Shown here in pieces: positions 1 to 7,392 of a DNA stretch of 8,061 bases. Below the pieces are notes generated by a model. It did not search any database. It was not told where the DNA came from and saw only the letters and a list, made by a program, of their open reading frames with translations. The position numbers were made by a program, and so were the translations under genes. Position 1 is the first letter of the stretch; each line of letters opens with the position of its first letter. The stretch spans positions 1 to 8,061 of the forward strand of contig CAKZSF010000309.1 in NCBI GenBank assembly GCA_937920575.1. The letters run 5' to 3'. Origin of the DNA: an uncultured Sphingomonadaceae bacterium (GTDB lineage: Bacteria; Pseudomonadota; Alphaproteobacteria; Sphingomonadales; Sphingomonadaceae).

Positions 1-1325
1 ACCGAACCATCGGGTGCGAAATAGCCAACACCTCCAGCATAAGCTCCGCGCGTTTCAGGTTCCAATTCGGCAATGATCTGGCACGCGCGAATTTTGGGTG
101 CGCCGCTGACAGTACCGGCAGGGAAGCCTGCAAAAAGTGCCTCAAGCGCATCCTTTGACGGATCAAGCTGACCGGTCACATTGCTGACAATGTGCATAAC
201 ATGGCTGTAGCGTTCGACCATGAAGCTATCGGTCACTGTCACGCTGTTGCCCGATGCGACACGGCCCACATCATTGCGGCCCAAATCGAGAAGCATCAGG
301 TGTTCTGCGCGTTCCTTCGGATCAGCCAGAAGACTTGCTTCGTTTTCCCGATCTTCCGCCGGTGTCTTGCCGCGCGGACGTGTCCCGGCAATTGGCCGGA
401 TTGTGACTTCCCCATCGCGGACGCGCACGAGGATCTCTGGACTTGAGCCGACCACTGAAAAGCCCGGCAGATCGAGGAAATAGAGAAACGGCGAGGGGTT
501 CACACGCCGCAAGGATCGGTAGAGCGCAATGGGGGGAAGCTCGAACGGACAAGTGAAACGCTGCGCCAGGACGACTTGGAAGATGTCGCCTGCGGTTATG
601 TAGTCTTTGGCGCGCAGAACCATCTCTCGGTAATCTTCTGCGGGCAATTTCGGGTTAAGCGCGGGTTCGTCAAATTGCGCTGGCGCCGATATCGCTGGAA
701 CCGGCTGTACCAATTTCCGCAAAGCTTCATCAATCCGATCTGATGCTTTCGCAATTGCAAGGTCAGGAGTGACGTCGCTGGGCCAAATCGGCGCGACCAG
801 AAACATCGCTTCCTTGAGCTGGTCTAACACCAGAACCAATGTCGGACGCACAAACAGCATGTCGGGCAATTCGAGTTCGCTGTCTGGTGCGCGTGGCAAT
901 GTCTCGACCAGACCGATCGTCTCATATCCGAAATAGCCAACCAGCATGGCGAGGGCAGGGGGCAGACCTTCTGGCACATCGATCCGGCATTGCTCGGACA
1001 ATGCCCTTAACTCGCTCAAACTGTCCCCGTCGCAGGGCTGAAAGGCCTCGCGGTCGGTTTGCCATTGCCGATTGATTTCACAGTTCTCGCCATTGGCACG
1101 AAACAGCAAATCCGGCTCAAGCCCCAGAAGGCTATAACGCGCACGCGTTTCGCCACCTTCCACCGATTCCAGCAAAAAGTCACCGCGTTCGGATTGCATC
1201 AGCTTCAACGCGGCGCTGACCGCCGTTTCGGTGTCCGCAACGATGCTGCGCCAGATTAGGCTTGAACGGCCCTTGTCCAGATCAGCTTTCGCGGCCGAAA
1301 GATTGTTCAGCGTGCCGCTCGCCAA
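1..1325 (-). CDS. trpE: Anthranilate synthase component I, 3' end cut by the window
   Basis: This gene encodes the large subunit of anthranilate synthase, which turns chorismate into anthranilate in the first step of tryptophan synthesis, using ammonia supplied by TrpG. The 441 codons present read cleanly; family members have about 500 residues, so roughly the last 60 are missing. The N-terminal regulatory domain shows LLES at residues 51-54 followed ten residues later by Ser65, the LLES-X10-S pattern of the tryptophan feedback site. The chorismate-binding domain shows GSSPE (293-297), PIAGTRPRG (311-319), DLGRND (347-352) and GTVSGAPK (404-411). The start is taken as TTG because an in-frame stop lies just upstream, no ATG or GTG intervenes, and GAGGG sits 4 nt before it; the next in-frame ATG (codon 43) would remove most of the N-terminal regulatory segment. 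The gene lies 7 nt after ppiD, so the two are probably co-transcribed. trpG, trpD or trpC may follow beyond the edge (inference). Confidence 0.95.
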   Translation of the reverse strand, partial: MASGTLNNLSAAKADLDKGRSSLIWRSIVADTETAVSAALKLMQSERGDFLLESVEGGETRARYSLLGLEPDLLFRANGENCEINRQWQTDREAFQPCDGDSLSELRALSEQCRIDVPEGLPPALAMLVGYFGYETIGLVETLPRAPDSELELPDMLFVRPTLVLVLDQLKEAMFLVAPIWPSDVTPDLAIAKASDRIDEALRKLVQPVPAISAPAQFDEPALNPKLPAEDYREMVLRAKDYITAGDIFQVVLAQRFTCPFELPPIALYRSLRRVNPSPFLYFLDLPGFSVVGSSPEILVRVRDGEVTIRPIAGTRPRGKTPAEDRENEASLLADPKERAEHLMLLDLGRNDVGRVASGNSVTVTDSFMVERYSHVMHIVSNVTGQLDPSKDALEALFAGFPAGTVSGAPKIRACQIIAELEPETRGAYAGGVGYFAPDGS

Positions 1326-1329
1326 TGAT

Positions 1330-1334
1330 CCCTC
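1330..1334 (-). promoter_or_regulatory. trpE ribosome binding site overlapping the ppiD stop codon
   Basis: GAGGG (read on the minus strand) begins on the second base of the ppiD TGA stop and ends 4 nt before the trpE TTG. It is the only purine-rich Shine-Dalgarno match available and it decides the TTG start. The arrangement suggests that ribosomes ending ppiD re-initiate on trpE (inference). Confidence 0.65.
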
Positions 1335-3267
1335 ACTGACGGTTCGTCATTTGACGCTTGAGCGCCTCGACCGCATCATCGTTGATCTCAACGCCCATCT
1401 CTTCCTTGATCGCCCGAACAAGGCTTAGCGTCAGTTCGTTGCCGACAACCGGATCCAATTGCTGAGCGGTCTGTGCAACCACGGGGCTGTCCGCTTCCAA
1501 CTCACCGACTTCGATTTCGTCGAGAGAGACAATAAACCAGCCCTGTTCCTGTGGCGCTTCCAATCGTTTCACTGTGTCTGCTGCCATGCTGAAGAACAGC
1601 GCGAGTGGAGGGGGCACACGGTTGCCCATCTGCGTCAATTCTTGGCGAGTGATCGACAACGCATCGGGCGGAGGCAAACGCTTCCCGGTATCTCCCAGAG
1701 CAGCTGTCAAAGACTTGCCATCACGGATTTTCGCCAGAACTTCGTCCGCTTGCTTGCGCGCAGCATCAGAGCCCTCTGCCAATTTCCATCGGGCTGTGAC
1801 TTGATCTTTGATCTCGTCAAGCGGAGCAGTCACGGCCTCTGTTACTTCCGAAACGTCGAACATCAGGAACTTCGTCCCATCCTCGATCTGCGCAAGCTCT
1901 GGCTCGGATTCGGCCATCGCAAATAGAGTCTTGAGTGCAGGAGCCAGAATTTCCGGCGCGTTGCCTTGCTCTCCATACAGACGTCCATCGGCAGTCAATT
2001 CTTTGGTCGTCGTGATTTCTGCGCCAACTTCTTTCGCGACTTCGGAAAGGCTTGCGCCGTCGGAGAAGCGATCTTCAATTTGCGAGGACATATCAGCCAG
2101 CGCCTTGCGACGATTTTCTTCAGTCAGGGCTTGCTTAATCTCAGACGTCGCTTGCGCCAAAGTGCGGGCGGGCGTCGACTCAACGCCATCAACCCGCAAC
2201 ACATACCAACCCAGGCCGCCGCGTTGGGGTGTCGCAATAGTCCCCCTGCCTGCGGAGAACGCTGCGTTGGCCACAGCCGCAGATGCCTGACTGGTTAGTT
2301 CGGCTTTGGAGATCGGCTCAATCTCGGTGGTTTGCAGCTGTTGCGCTTGCGCCGCCGCAGACAGCGAGGTGCCTTGCTGTACCTGATCCAGGATCGCGCG
2401 CGCCGCAGCTTCGGTCGGGACGACAAGTTGCGTGAATTTGCGTTCTTCCTTGGCCTGATATTGCTCTTTGTCTCGATCATAGCGCGCCTTGATCTCGCCT
2501 TCTGTTGGCTCGCGCATTTCCTTCAAAGCTTCATCGCCGAAGGTTGCGAACCGCACAACGCGACGCTCTGGCCGGACATAGTCGTCGCGGTTGGCGTCAT
2601 AATATTTCTTCAGTTGCGCCTCGGTTGGGTCTTTTTCCGGAGCGAACGCCATACTGGGGAGCAAACCAATGCCGCCCTTCCTGCGCTCTGCGAAAAGCGA
2701 GCCATAGCGCCGCGCCAATTCCTTGGGCATCTTTGTGCCCAACGTCGCAGGCACCAGCATTTGTCGTGCAAACAGGCTGTTCGCAATGTCCTGACGGAAG
2801 TCCGCTTCGCTCGTCCCCTGACGCGCGAGCGCATTACGGAAAACTTCCTGATCGAAATTTCCATCTGGCCCACGGAAAGCGGAAATCTGCAGCAACTCAC
2901 TATCAATCAAGCGATCGCTCGCTCTGAAACCGAATTCTTCAGCGTAAGCAGACAGGGCTTCGCGTTCGATCATTTGATCAAGAACTTGCTCCATACCGTC
3001 TTGAGCAAGAAAGACCTCCAACGTCAGCGTCGGATTTTGCTCACGAGCCCGATCAAGCGCGGCTGTGACTGCGCGTTGCAATTCATCGGCGTCAATTTTG
3101 CGATCGCCAACGATGGCAACTTGATCGCCTGCCGATACTCCACCAATTGGACCGCCTGTGTTGGCCAAATCGCCACTGGCAAACGCAACAGCGATGAGCC
3201 CGAGGAAAGCCAGAGTAAGGCCAAGGCCAATCTTTGACTGAAAAAATCTGCGAAAAAATCCGATCAT
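1333..3267 (-). CDS. ppiD: Membrane-anchored periplasmic peptidyl-prolyl isomerase / chaperone, PpiD (SurA-like) family
   Basis: This 644-residue protein resembles PpiD, a periplasmic folding factor held in the inner membrane near the Sec translocon. The N-terminus has a short basic stretch (MIGFFRRFFQSK) and then one hydrophobic segment at about residues 13-31, a non-cleaved anchor with the body outside. A SurA/PpiD-type N-terminal domain follows (about 45-200), including the segment FRGPDGNFDQEVF (131-143). A parvulin-like region lies at about 275-365, where RKFTQLVV and GGLGWYVLRVDG are visible, followed by a long helical tail. The length fits the family (about 620-650). Parvulin-like domains of this family are often catalytically weak, so a chaperone role may matter more than isomerase activity. 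The ATG is the only start after an in-frame TAA; the nearest Shine-Dalgarno-like sequence, GAAGGA, is 14 nt upstream, farther than ideal. trpE follows in the same transcript; tpiA is divergent. Confidence 0.88.
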   Translation of the reverse strand: MIGFFRRFFQSKIGLGLTLAFLGLIAVAFASGDLANTGGPIGGVSAGDQVAIVGDRKIDADELQRAVTAALDRAREQNPTLTLEVFLAQDGMEQVLDQMIEREALSAYAEEFGFRASDRLIDSELLQISAFRGPDGNFDQEVFRNALARQGTSEADFRQDIANSLFARQMLVPATLGTKMPKELARRYGSLFAERRKGGIGLLPSMAFAPEKDPTEAQLKKYYDANRDDYVRPERRVVRFATFGDEALKEMREPTEGEIKARYDRDKEQYQAKEERKFTQLVVPTEAAARAILDQVQQGTSLSAAAQAQQLQTTEIEPISKAELTSQASAAVANAAFSAGRGTIATPQRGGLGWYVLRVDGVESTPARTLAQATSEIKQALTEENRRKALADMSSQIEDRFSDGASLSEVAKEVGAEITTTKELTADGRLYGEQGNAPEILAPALKTLFAMAESEPELAQIEDGTKFLMFDVSEVTEAVTAPLDEIKDQVTARWKLAEGSDAARKQADEVLAKIRDGKSLTAALGDTGKRLPPPDALSITRQELTQMGNRVPPPLALFFSMAADTVKRLEAPQEQGWFIVSLDEIEVGELEADSPVVAQTAQQLDPVVGNELTLSLVRAIKEEMGVEINDDAVEALKRQMTNRQ

Positions 3268-3329
3268 GAGGAGGAAATACGTCCTTCTTACGCGTCAAAA
3301 GCGTTGCGAGTGTTCAACAATTGCGATTC

Positions 3330-3358
3330 CCTTTATCGGCGCTGCTGCAAGGTCGCAA
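3330..3358 (-). promoter_or_regulatory. Weak candidate promoter for ppiD-trpE
   Basis: On the minus strand TTGCGA (3358-3353) is followed after 17 nt by TAAAGG (3335-3330); GATAAA (3337-3332) is an alternative -10 at 15 nt. The match to the housekeeping consensus is modest. It would leave a leader of about 55-60 nt before the ppiD ATG. No clear RpoE or RpoH pattern was found, although envelope-stress control would be plausible for a periplasmic chaperone. Confidence 0.25.
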
Positions 3359-3398
3359 CACTTACCGGACTGAAATCAGAACTCTCCACAAACACCTT

Positions 3399-3427
3399 TT
3401 GACAATTGGCCTCGCGCTACCTAGCTG
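3399..3427 (+). promoter_or_regulatory. Candidate housekeeping promoter for tpiA
   Basis: A perfect TTGACA (3399-3404) is followed by a 17-nt spacer and TAGCTG (3422-3427), a poor -10 that keeps only the leading TA. Transcription would start near 3434, giving a tpiA leader of about 45 nt. The -35 is strong and the -10 uncertain, which is common in alphaproteobacterial promoters. Confidence 0.45.
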
Positions 3428-3468
3428 CTACGCCCCACAAAACGGCAAGCCCCCGCCGTGGCAGACTT

Positions 3469-3474
3469 AGGTGA
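3469..3474 (+). promoter_or_regulatory. tpiA ribosome binding site
   Basis: AGGTGA ends 5 nt before the ATG at 3480. It decides the start: a GTG at 3471 that would add three residues lies inside this Shine-Dalgarno and is therefore unlikely to be the initiator. Confidence 0.7.
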
Positions 3475-3479
3475 ACAGC

Positions 3480-4244
3480 ATGGATAACCGACCCTTTATC
3501 GTCGGTAATTGGAAAATGAATGGATTGCGCGCGTCCCTATCAGAGGCGCGTGCGATGGACCGTGTGGTTTCGCGCCACCCGAAAGTCGAAGTAGCTCTCG
3601 CCCCACCATTCACTCTGATTCATCCCATTCGTGCCGCGGTCGATCTGATCCGCGTTGGCGCGCAAGATTGCCATCCAGAGGCCAGTGGTGCGCACACAGG
3701 CGACATCTCCGCCCCGATGGTAGCTGATGCAGGTGGCGACTTTGTCATCGTGGGCCACAGCGAACGCCGCGAAGGTCATGTCGAAAGCGATGGCTTCGTC
3801 CGCGAGAAAGCAGAAGCTGCTCGCGACGCCGGGCTAGGAGTGATTGTGTGCTGCGGTGAAAGCGACAAGATTCGCAGCGAGGGCAAAGCCGAAAAATTCG
3901 TTATCGGCCAACTCGACAAGGGATTGCCGCTAACCGAGGGTGCCGCAGAGCGTCTCTCGGTCGCATATGAACCTATCTGGGCAATCGGCACTGGCAAAGT
4001 TCCAACGGTCGACGAAATTGGCGAAATGCATCAGGCCATCCGTGGAAAACTTGTCAAAACATACGGTGAAGAAGCTGGCTCTCAGGTCCGCATTCTCTAT
4101 GGCGGTTCAGTGAATGCGGAAAACGCAGCTGAACTTCTTTCTGCACCCGAAGTGGGTGGTGCACTGGTTGGTGGCGCCAGCCTGTCGAACGAAAGCTTTG
4201 GCGCAATCATCATGGCGGCCGCAGCAATGGAAGAAGCAGAGTAA
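3480..4244 (+). CDS. tpiA: Triose-phosphate isomerase
   Basis: This cytoplasmic enzyme interconverts dihydroxyacetone phosphate and glyceraldehyde 3-phosphate in glycolysis and gluconeogenesis. The 254 residues match the normal family length (about 250), a single TIM barrel. Visible landmarks are GNWKMN with Asn10 and Lys12, GHSERR with the electrophilic His93, the catalytic base Glu164 in AYEPIWAIGTGK, which also begins the mobile loop 6, and the phosphate-gripping YGGSVN (207-212) and GGALVGGASL (227-236) near the end. All catalytic residues are present. The ATG is preferred over the GTG 9 nt upstream because the latter is part of the Shine-Dalgarno. secG follows after 67 nt on the same strand, so tpiA, secG and pyrG may share a transcript, although the gaps leave room for internal promoters. 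Confidence 0.97.
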   Translation: MDNRPFIVGNWKMNGLRASLSEARAMDRVVSRHPKVEVALAPPFTLIHPIRAAVDLIRVGAQDCHPEASGAHTGDISAPMVADAGGDFVIVGHSERREGHVESDGFVREKAEAARDAGLGVIVCCGESDKIRSEGKAEKFVIGQLDKGLPLTEGAAERLSVAYEPIWAIGTGKVPTVDEIGEMHQAIRGKLVKTYGEEAGSQVRILYGGSVNAENAAELLSAPEVGGALVGGASLSNESFGAIIMAAAAMEEAE

Positions 4245-4311
4245 TCTCTGCGCCCTTGCGATAATCCGGTATGCCTCTTACATGCGCCGAACCAATTGAA
4301 GGCTAACGAAC

Positions 4312-4695
4312 ATGGATCTCTTTCTCTTCCTCACCATCATCCAGGCTGTTGTTGCAGCAGCCTTGGTGGGCGTTGTTTTGATGCAGCGGTCAGAGGGCGG
4401 CGGATTGGGTATGGGCGGTAGCCCGTCAGGAATGCTGTCAGCGCGTGGTGCGGCGGATTTTCTAACTCGTACCACAACCATCCTCGCGATTTTGTTTGTC
4501 GCGCTCAGCATCATTCTTGCGGGTCTGGCCAGCAATACAGGCGGTGGTCGTCAGTTGGATGATACTCTCCAGCGGACAGTTCCGGTCGGGTCAGGTCTGC
4601 CATCGGGTGACAGCAGCGCAGAAGAAGGCGAGTCCACGCCTGCAGCGGAGGAGGCACCGACTGGTGACGACCCGCTGGCCGGCGCAGCCGAGTAA
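4312..4695 (+). CDS. secG: Preprotein translocase subunit SecG
   Basis: SecG is the small accessory subunit of the SecYEG channel and aids export of unfolded proteins across the inner membrane. The 127-residue product has two hydrophobic helices (about residues 3-23 and 55-74) joined by the conserved cytoplasmic loop MQRSEGGGLGMGG (24-36), the family signature. After residue 78 it carries an acidic Ser/Ala/Glu-rich tail of about 50 residues that is low-complexity and probably disordered; such variable extensions are common in alphaproteobacterial SecG. A GAAGG lies 9 nt before the ATG. It sits between tpiA and pyrG on the same strand, a neighbourhood often seen in alphaproteobacteria. Confidence 0.93.
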   Translation: MDLFLFLTIIQAVVAAALVGVVLMQRSEGGGLGMGGSPSGMLSARGAADFLTRTTTILAILFVALSIILAGLASNTGGGRQLDDTLQRTVPVGSGLPSGDSSAEEGESTPAAEEAPTGDDPLAGAAE

Positions 4696-4744
4696 TTTCA
4701 GACAGTCTGCGCAGGCATTCTGCGCACTAACTTCGCTTTTGAGC

Positions 4745-4785
4745 AATTCCTCTGTGGAATTCGGGCGAATTCGCTTGCGCCGAAT
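4745..4785 (+). promoter_or_regulatory. pyrG leader with two overlapping, mutually exclusive hairpins
   Basis: The 118 nt between secG and pyrG contain AATTCC (4745-4750) pairing with GGAATT (4756-4761) around a 5-nt loop. They also contain ATTC-G-GGCG (4759-4767) pairing with CGCCGAAT (4778-4785), one G bulged, around a 10-nt loop. The two stems share positions 4759-4761 and cannot both form. The 10-nt palindrome GCGAATTCGC lies at 4765-4774. No U-run follows, so neither looks like a simple terminator. A regulatory role is inferred from shape only. Confidence 0.3.
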
Positions 4786-4801
4786 CCTTGATGCCACTTA
4801 A

Positions 4802-6448
<1,647 letters not shown>

Positions 6449-6470
6449 AGTCAGACTAGCAAATTAACCC

Positions 6471-6530
6471 TTGCGCCTGATGCGTAATAACAGCTAGCAT
6501 GTTACAAAATTACAATCGAAAAGAATAACA
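6471..6530 (+). promoter_or_regulatory. AT-rich stretch with candidate promoters for the downstream structured RNA
   Basis: After the pyrG stop there is an AT-rich run with several -10-like elements. The best pairing is TTGCGC (6471-6476), 18 nt, TAGCAT (6495-6500). TACAAT (6511-6516) is a good -10 without a good -35 and would start a transcript near 6523, just before the first helix of the candidate RNA. TTACAA/AATAAC (6502-6507, 6524-6529) is another option but would start inside that helix. None is decisive. Confidence 0.25.
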
Positions 6531-6700
6531 GGGTCGCAAGCAAACTGTCGTAGGATTCCCTGTGGCAATGTTTCTGATATTGTGAGCTCCATCTGGAGCA
6601 GACTGTCTTATTGCGACCCGGACAGTCACCTCTGGACAGAGCCGGTGCGAAAGCATCGGGGGGGCGGCGCCATAAAGGTCCGCCCCCGCTTATTGCCTAA
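6531..6700 (+). ncRNA. Candidate structured small RNA or pyrG 3' UTR element, family not recognised
   Basis: This 170-nt segment between the convergent genes pyrG and hsp20 has more pairing potential than expected of a spacer. GGGTCGCAA (6531-6539) pairs perfectly with TTGCGACCC (6611-6619). Inside is GCTCC/GGAGC (6586-6590, 6595-6599) with a 4-nt loop. Downstream CCGGTGC (6642-6648) pairs with GCATCGG (6653-6659) around a GAAA tetraloop, followed directly by a GC-rich hairpin (6660-6687). The strand is argued by G-U wobbles at 6645/6656 and 6669/6679, which become C-A mismatches on the minus strand, and by the GNRA loop, which reads UUUC there. It could be an independent small RNA or a processed 3' end of pyrG mRNA. 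It does not match 6S, tmRNA, SRP RNA or RNase P features that I know. Confidence 0.4.
6660..6687. terminator. GC-rich hairpin between convergent pyrG and hsp20, probable terminator
   Basis: GGGGGCGG (6660-6667) pairs with CCGCCCCC (6680-6687). On the plus strand the helix continues, after one bulged C, with GCC/GGT closing an ATAAA loop. The next bases (GCTTATTG) are only moderately T-rich on the plus strand, and there is no T-run on the minus side, so it is an imperfect intrinsic terminator. Its place between two convergent genes suits a terminator for pyrG or the candidate RNA, and possibly for hsp20, whose stop is 38 nt away. Confidence 0.5.
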
Positions 6701-6725
6701 ACAGTTTTAAGTTCGATTTCGTTGA

Positions 6726-7220
6726 TCAGGCGGCTGCAGCGTCATCGCTGCCAGCATCGTCCTGTTCATCCTTAGCTGCGTCGTCAGCCTCAATTGCGGG
6801 GTGGCCTCCGATACCAATCTTCTTTGGCTTCATCGCCTCGGGCACTTCGCGGATCAGATCGATCAGCAGGAGGCCGTCTTTAAGATCGGCGTGTTCGACA
6901 CGCACATAATCAGCCAATTCGAAGCGACGTTCAAAGCCGCGATTGGCAATGCCTACGTGCAGCAATTCGCCTTCGGGCGCGTCAGCGCGCTTTTTACCCT
7001 GGACGGTCAGCAAATTCTGTTGTGCGGTAATATCGAGATCGTTGTTGCCAAAACCGGCAACAGCCAGCGTGATGCGATAGCTGTCTGCGCCAAAACGTTC
7101 GATATTGAAGGGGGGGTAGTTGTCGCCGCCGGATTGGCGCGCCGATGTTTCGAGCAAGTCGAACAGGCGGTCAAAGCCAACGGTGGAACGACGATATGGT
7201 GTAAAATCAAAACGGTTCAT
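6726..7220 (-). CDS. Small heat-shock protein, IbpA/Hsp20 family
   Basis: This 164-residue cytoplasmic chaperone holds unfolding proteins in soluble form during heat stress until DnaK and ClpB refold them. The N-terminus (MNRFDFTPYRRSTVGFDRLF) is typical of class A alphaproteobacterial IbpA-like proteins. The alpha-crystallin domain runs from about 36 to 131, with YPPFNIERFGADSYRITLAVAGF and the GIANRGFERRFELAD segment. The short IGI motif (136-138) matches the C-terminal IxI that docks neighbouring dimers. An acidic Ala/Asp-rich tail of about 25 residues follows. The start is the ATG preceded 9 nt upstream by GAGGA; the same GAGGA is masked in the ROSE-like hairpin. An upstream in-frame ATG at 7256 would put that hairpin in coding sequence, so it is disfavoured. 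It is divergent from grxC and convergent with pyrG. Confidence 0.93.
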   Translation of the reverse strand: MNRFDFTPYRRSTVGFDRLFDLLETSARQSGGDNYPPFNIERFGADSYRITLAVAGFGNNDLDITAQQNLLTVQGKKRADAPEGELLHVGIANRGFERRFELADYVRVEHADLKDGLLLIDLIREVPEAMKPKKIGIGGHPAIEADDAAKDEQDDAGSDDAAAA

Positions 7221-7318
7221 TTGTTCAAATCCTCTTGTTTGAGCAATCTGGGTCATGTGAAGGCCCTCAATGAGGCACCTCCGGCTCGTCACGCTCGCCA
7301 ATTGCAGCAACCCGCGAC
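7221..7318 (-). promoter_or_regulatory. ROSE-type RNA thermometer in the hsp20 leader
   Basis: The hsp20 5' UTR (about 98 nt if the predicted promoter is right) ends in a hairpin at 7249-7227. On the RNA, AGAUUGCUC pairs with GAGGAUUU around an AAACAA loop, leaving the G of UUGCU bulged out. This is the hallmark of ROSE elements, which in alphaproteobacteria control small heat-shock genes: a U(U/C)GCU strand pairs with the Shine-Dalgarno through a bulged G and non-canonical pairs that melt on warming. Further upstream CCUC-AUU-GAGG (7274-7264) and other short stems can form, as in multi-hairpin ROSE leaders. The prediction is that translation is blocked at low temperature and freed by heat. 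Confidence 0.8.
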
Positions 7319-7334
7319 AATCCCTAGATATGAT
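7302..7334 (+). promoter_or_regulatory. Candidate grxC promoter overlapping the hsp20 promoter
   Basis: On the plus strand TTGCAG (7302-7307) is followed after 17 nt by TAGATA (7325-7330). An overlapping TATGAT (7329-7334) is a better -10 but has no well-spaced -35. The -10 lies on the same bases as the hsp20 -10 read from the other strand, so the two polymerase complexes could exclude each other. The leader to the grxC ATG would be about 56 nt. Confidence 0.3.
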
Positions 7335-7353
7335 GAGAAGAAGCCAGGTCAAG
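7326..7353 (-). promoter_or_regulatory. RpoH (heat-shock sigma factor) promoter of hsp20
   Basis: On the minus strand CTTG (7353-7350) is separated by exactly 17 nt from CATATCT (7332-7326). The alphaproteobacterial RpoH consensus is close to CTTG-N17/18-CYTATNT, so there is one mismatch. Transcription would begin near 7318, about 98 nt before the ATG, which fits the ROSE leader length. The same bases can also be read as a housekeeping promoter (TTGACC, 16 nt, TATCTA), so basal expression is possible. Confidence 0.65.
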
Positions 7354-7392
7354 AGGTCTGGCATCACCGAAACATGCGAGAGAATACTCCCA

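Larger units (their letters stand above)
3268..3479. other. Divergent intergenic region between ppiD and tpiA
   Basis: These 212 nt contain no convincing gene. They must carry promoters firing in both directions: a TTGACA-containing candidate toward tpiA and a weaker TTGCGA candidate toward ppiD, both listed separately. No strong terminator, repeat or riboswitch-like fold was recognised. Confidence 0.6.

Noticed and set aside
192..1259. Several short plus-strand open frames opposite trpE
   Set aside because: They overlap a complete and motif-rich trpE frame on the minus strand and encode low-complexity Arg-rich peptides.
2332..3237. A 301-codon open frame on the plus strand
   Set aside because: It lies opposite ppiD and shows no domain; the ppiD frame has a membrane anchor and family features. 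It is a shadow frame.
4697..4731. Repeated TCTGCGCA before pyrG
   Set aside because: Two short direct copies only, with no conserved operator spacing recognised; likely chance.
6634..6641. GGACAGAG resembles the conserved 3' piece of glycine riboswitches
   Set aside because: The other conserved parts (the GAAACUCUCAGGCA-like core and the 5' GGAGAG strand) are absent, and the site follows pyrG and not a glycine-related gene.
6531..6700. 6S RNA, tmRNA half, SRP RNA or RNase P RNA
   Set aside because: The fold is a set of separate local helices, not the long bubbled hairpin of 6S. No tRNA-like acceptor or tag is present, and the SRP and RNase P signature sequences are missing.
6711..6720. GTTCGATTTC looks like a tRNA T-arm loop
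   Set aside because: The flanking bases do not form a T stem and no acceptor, D or anticodon arm surrounds it.
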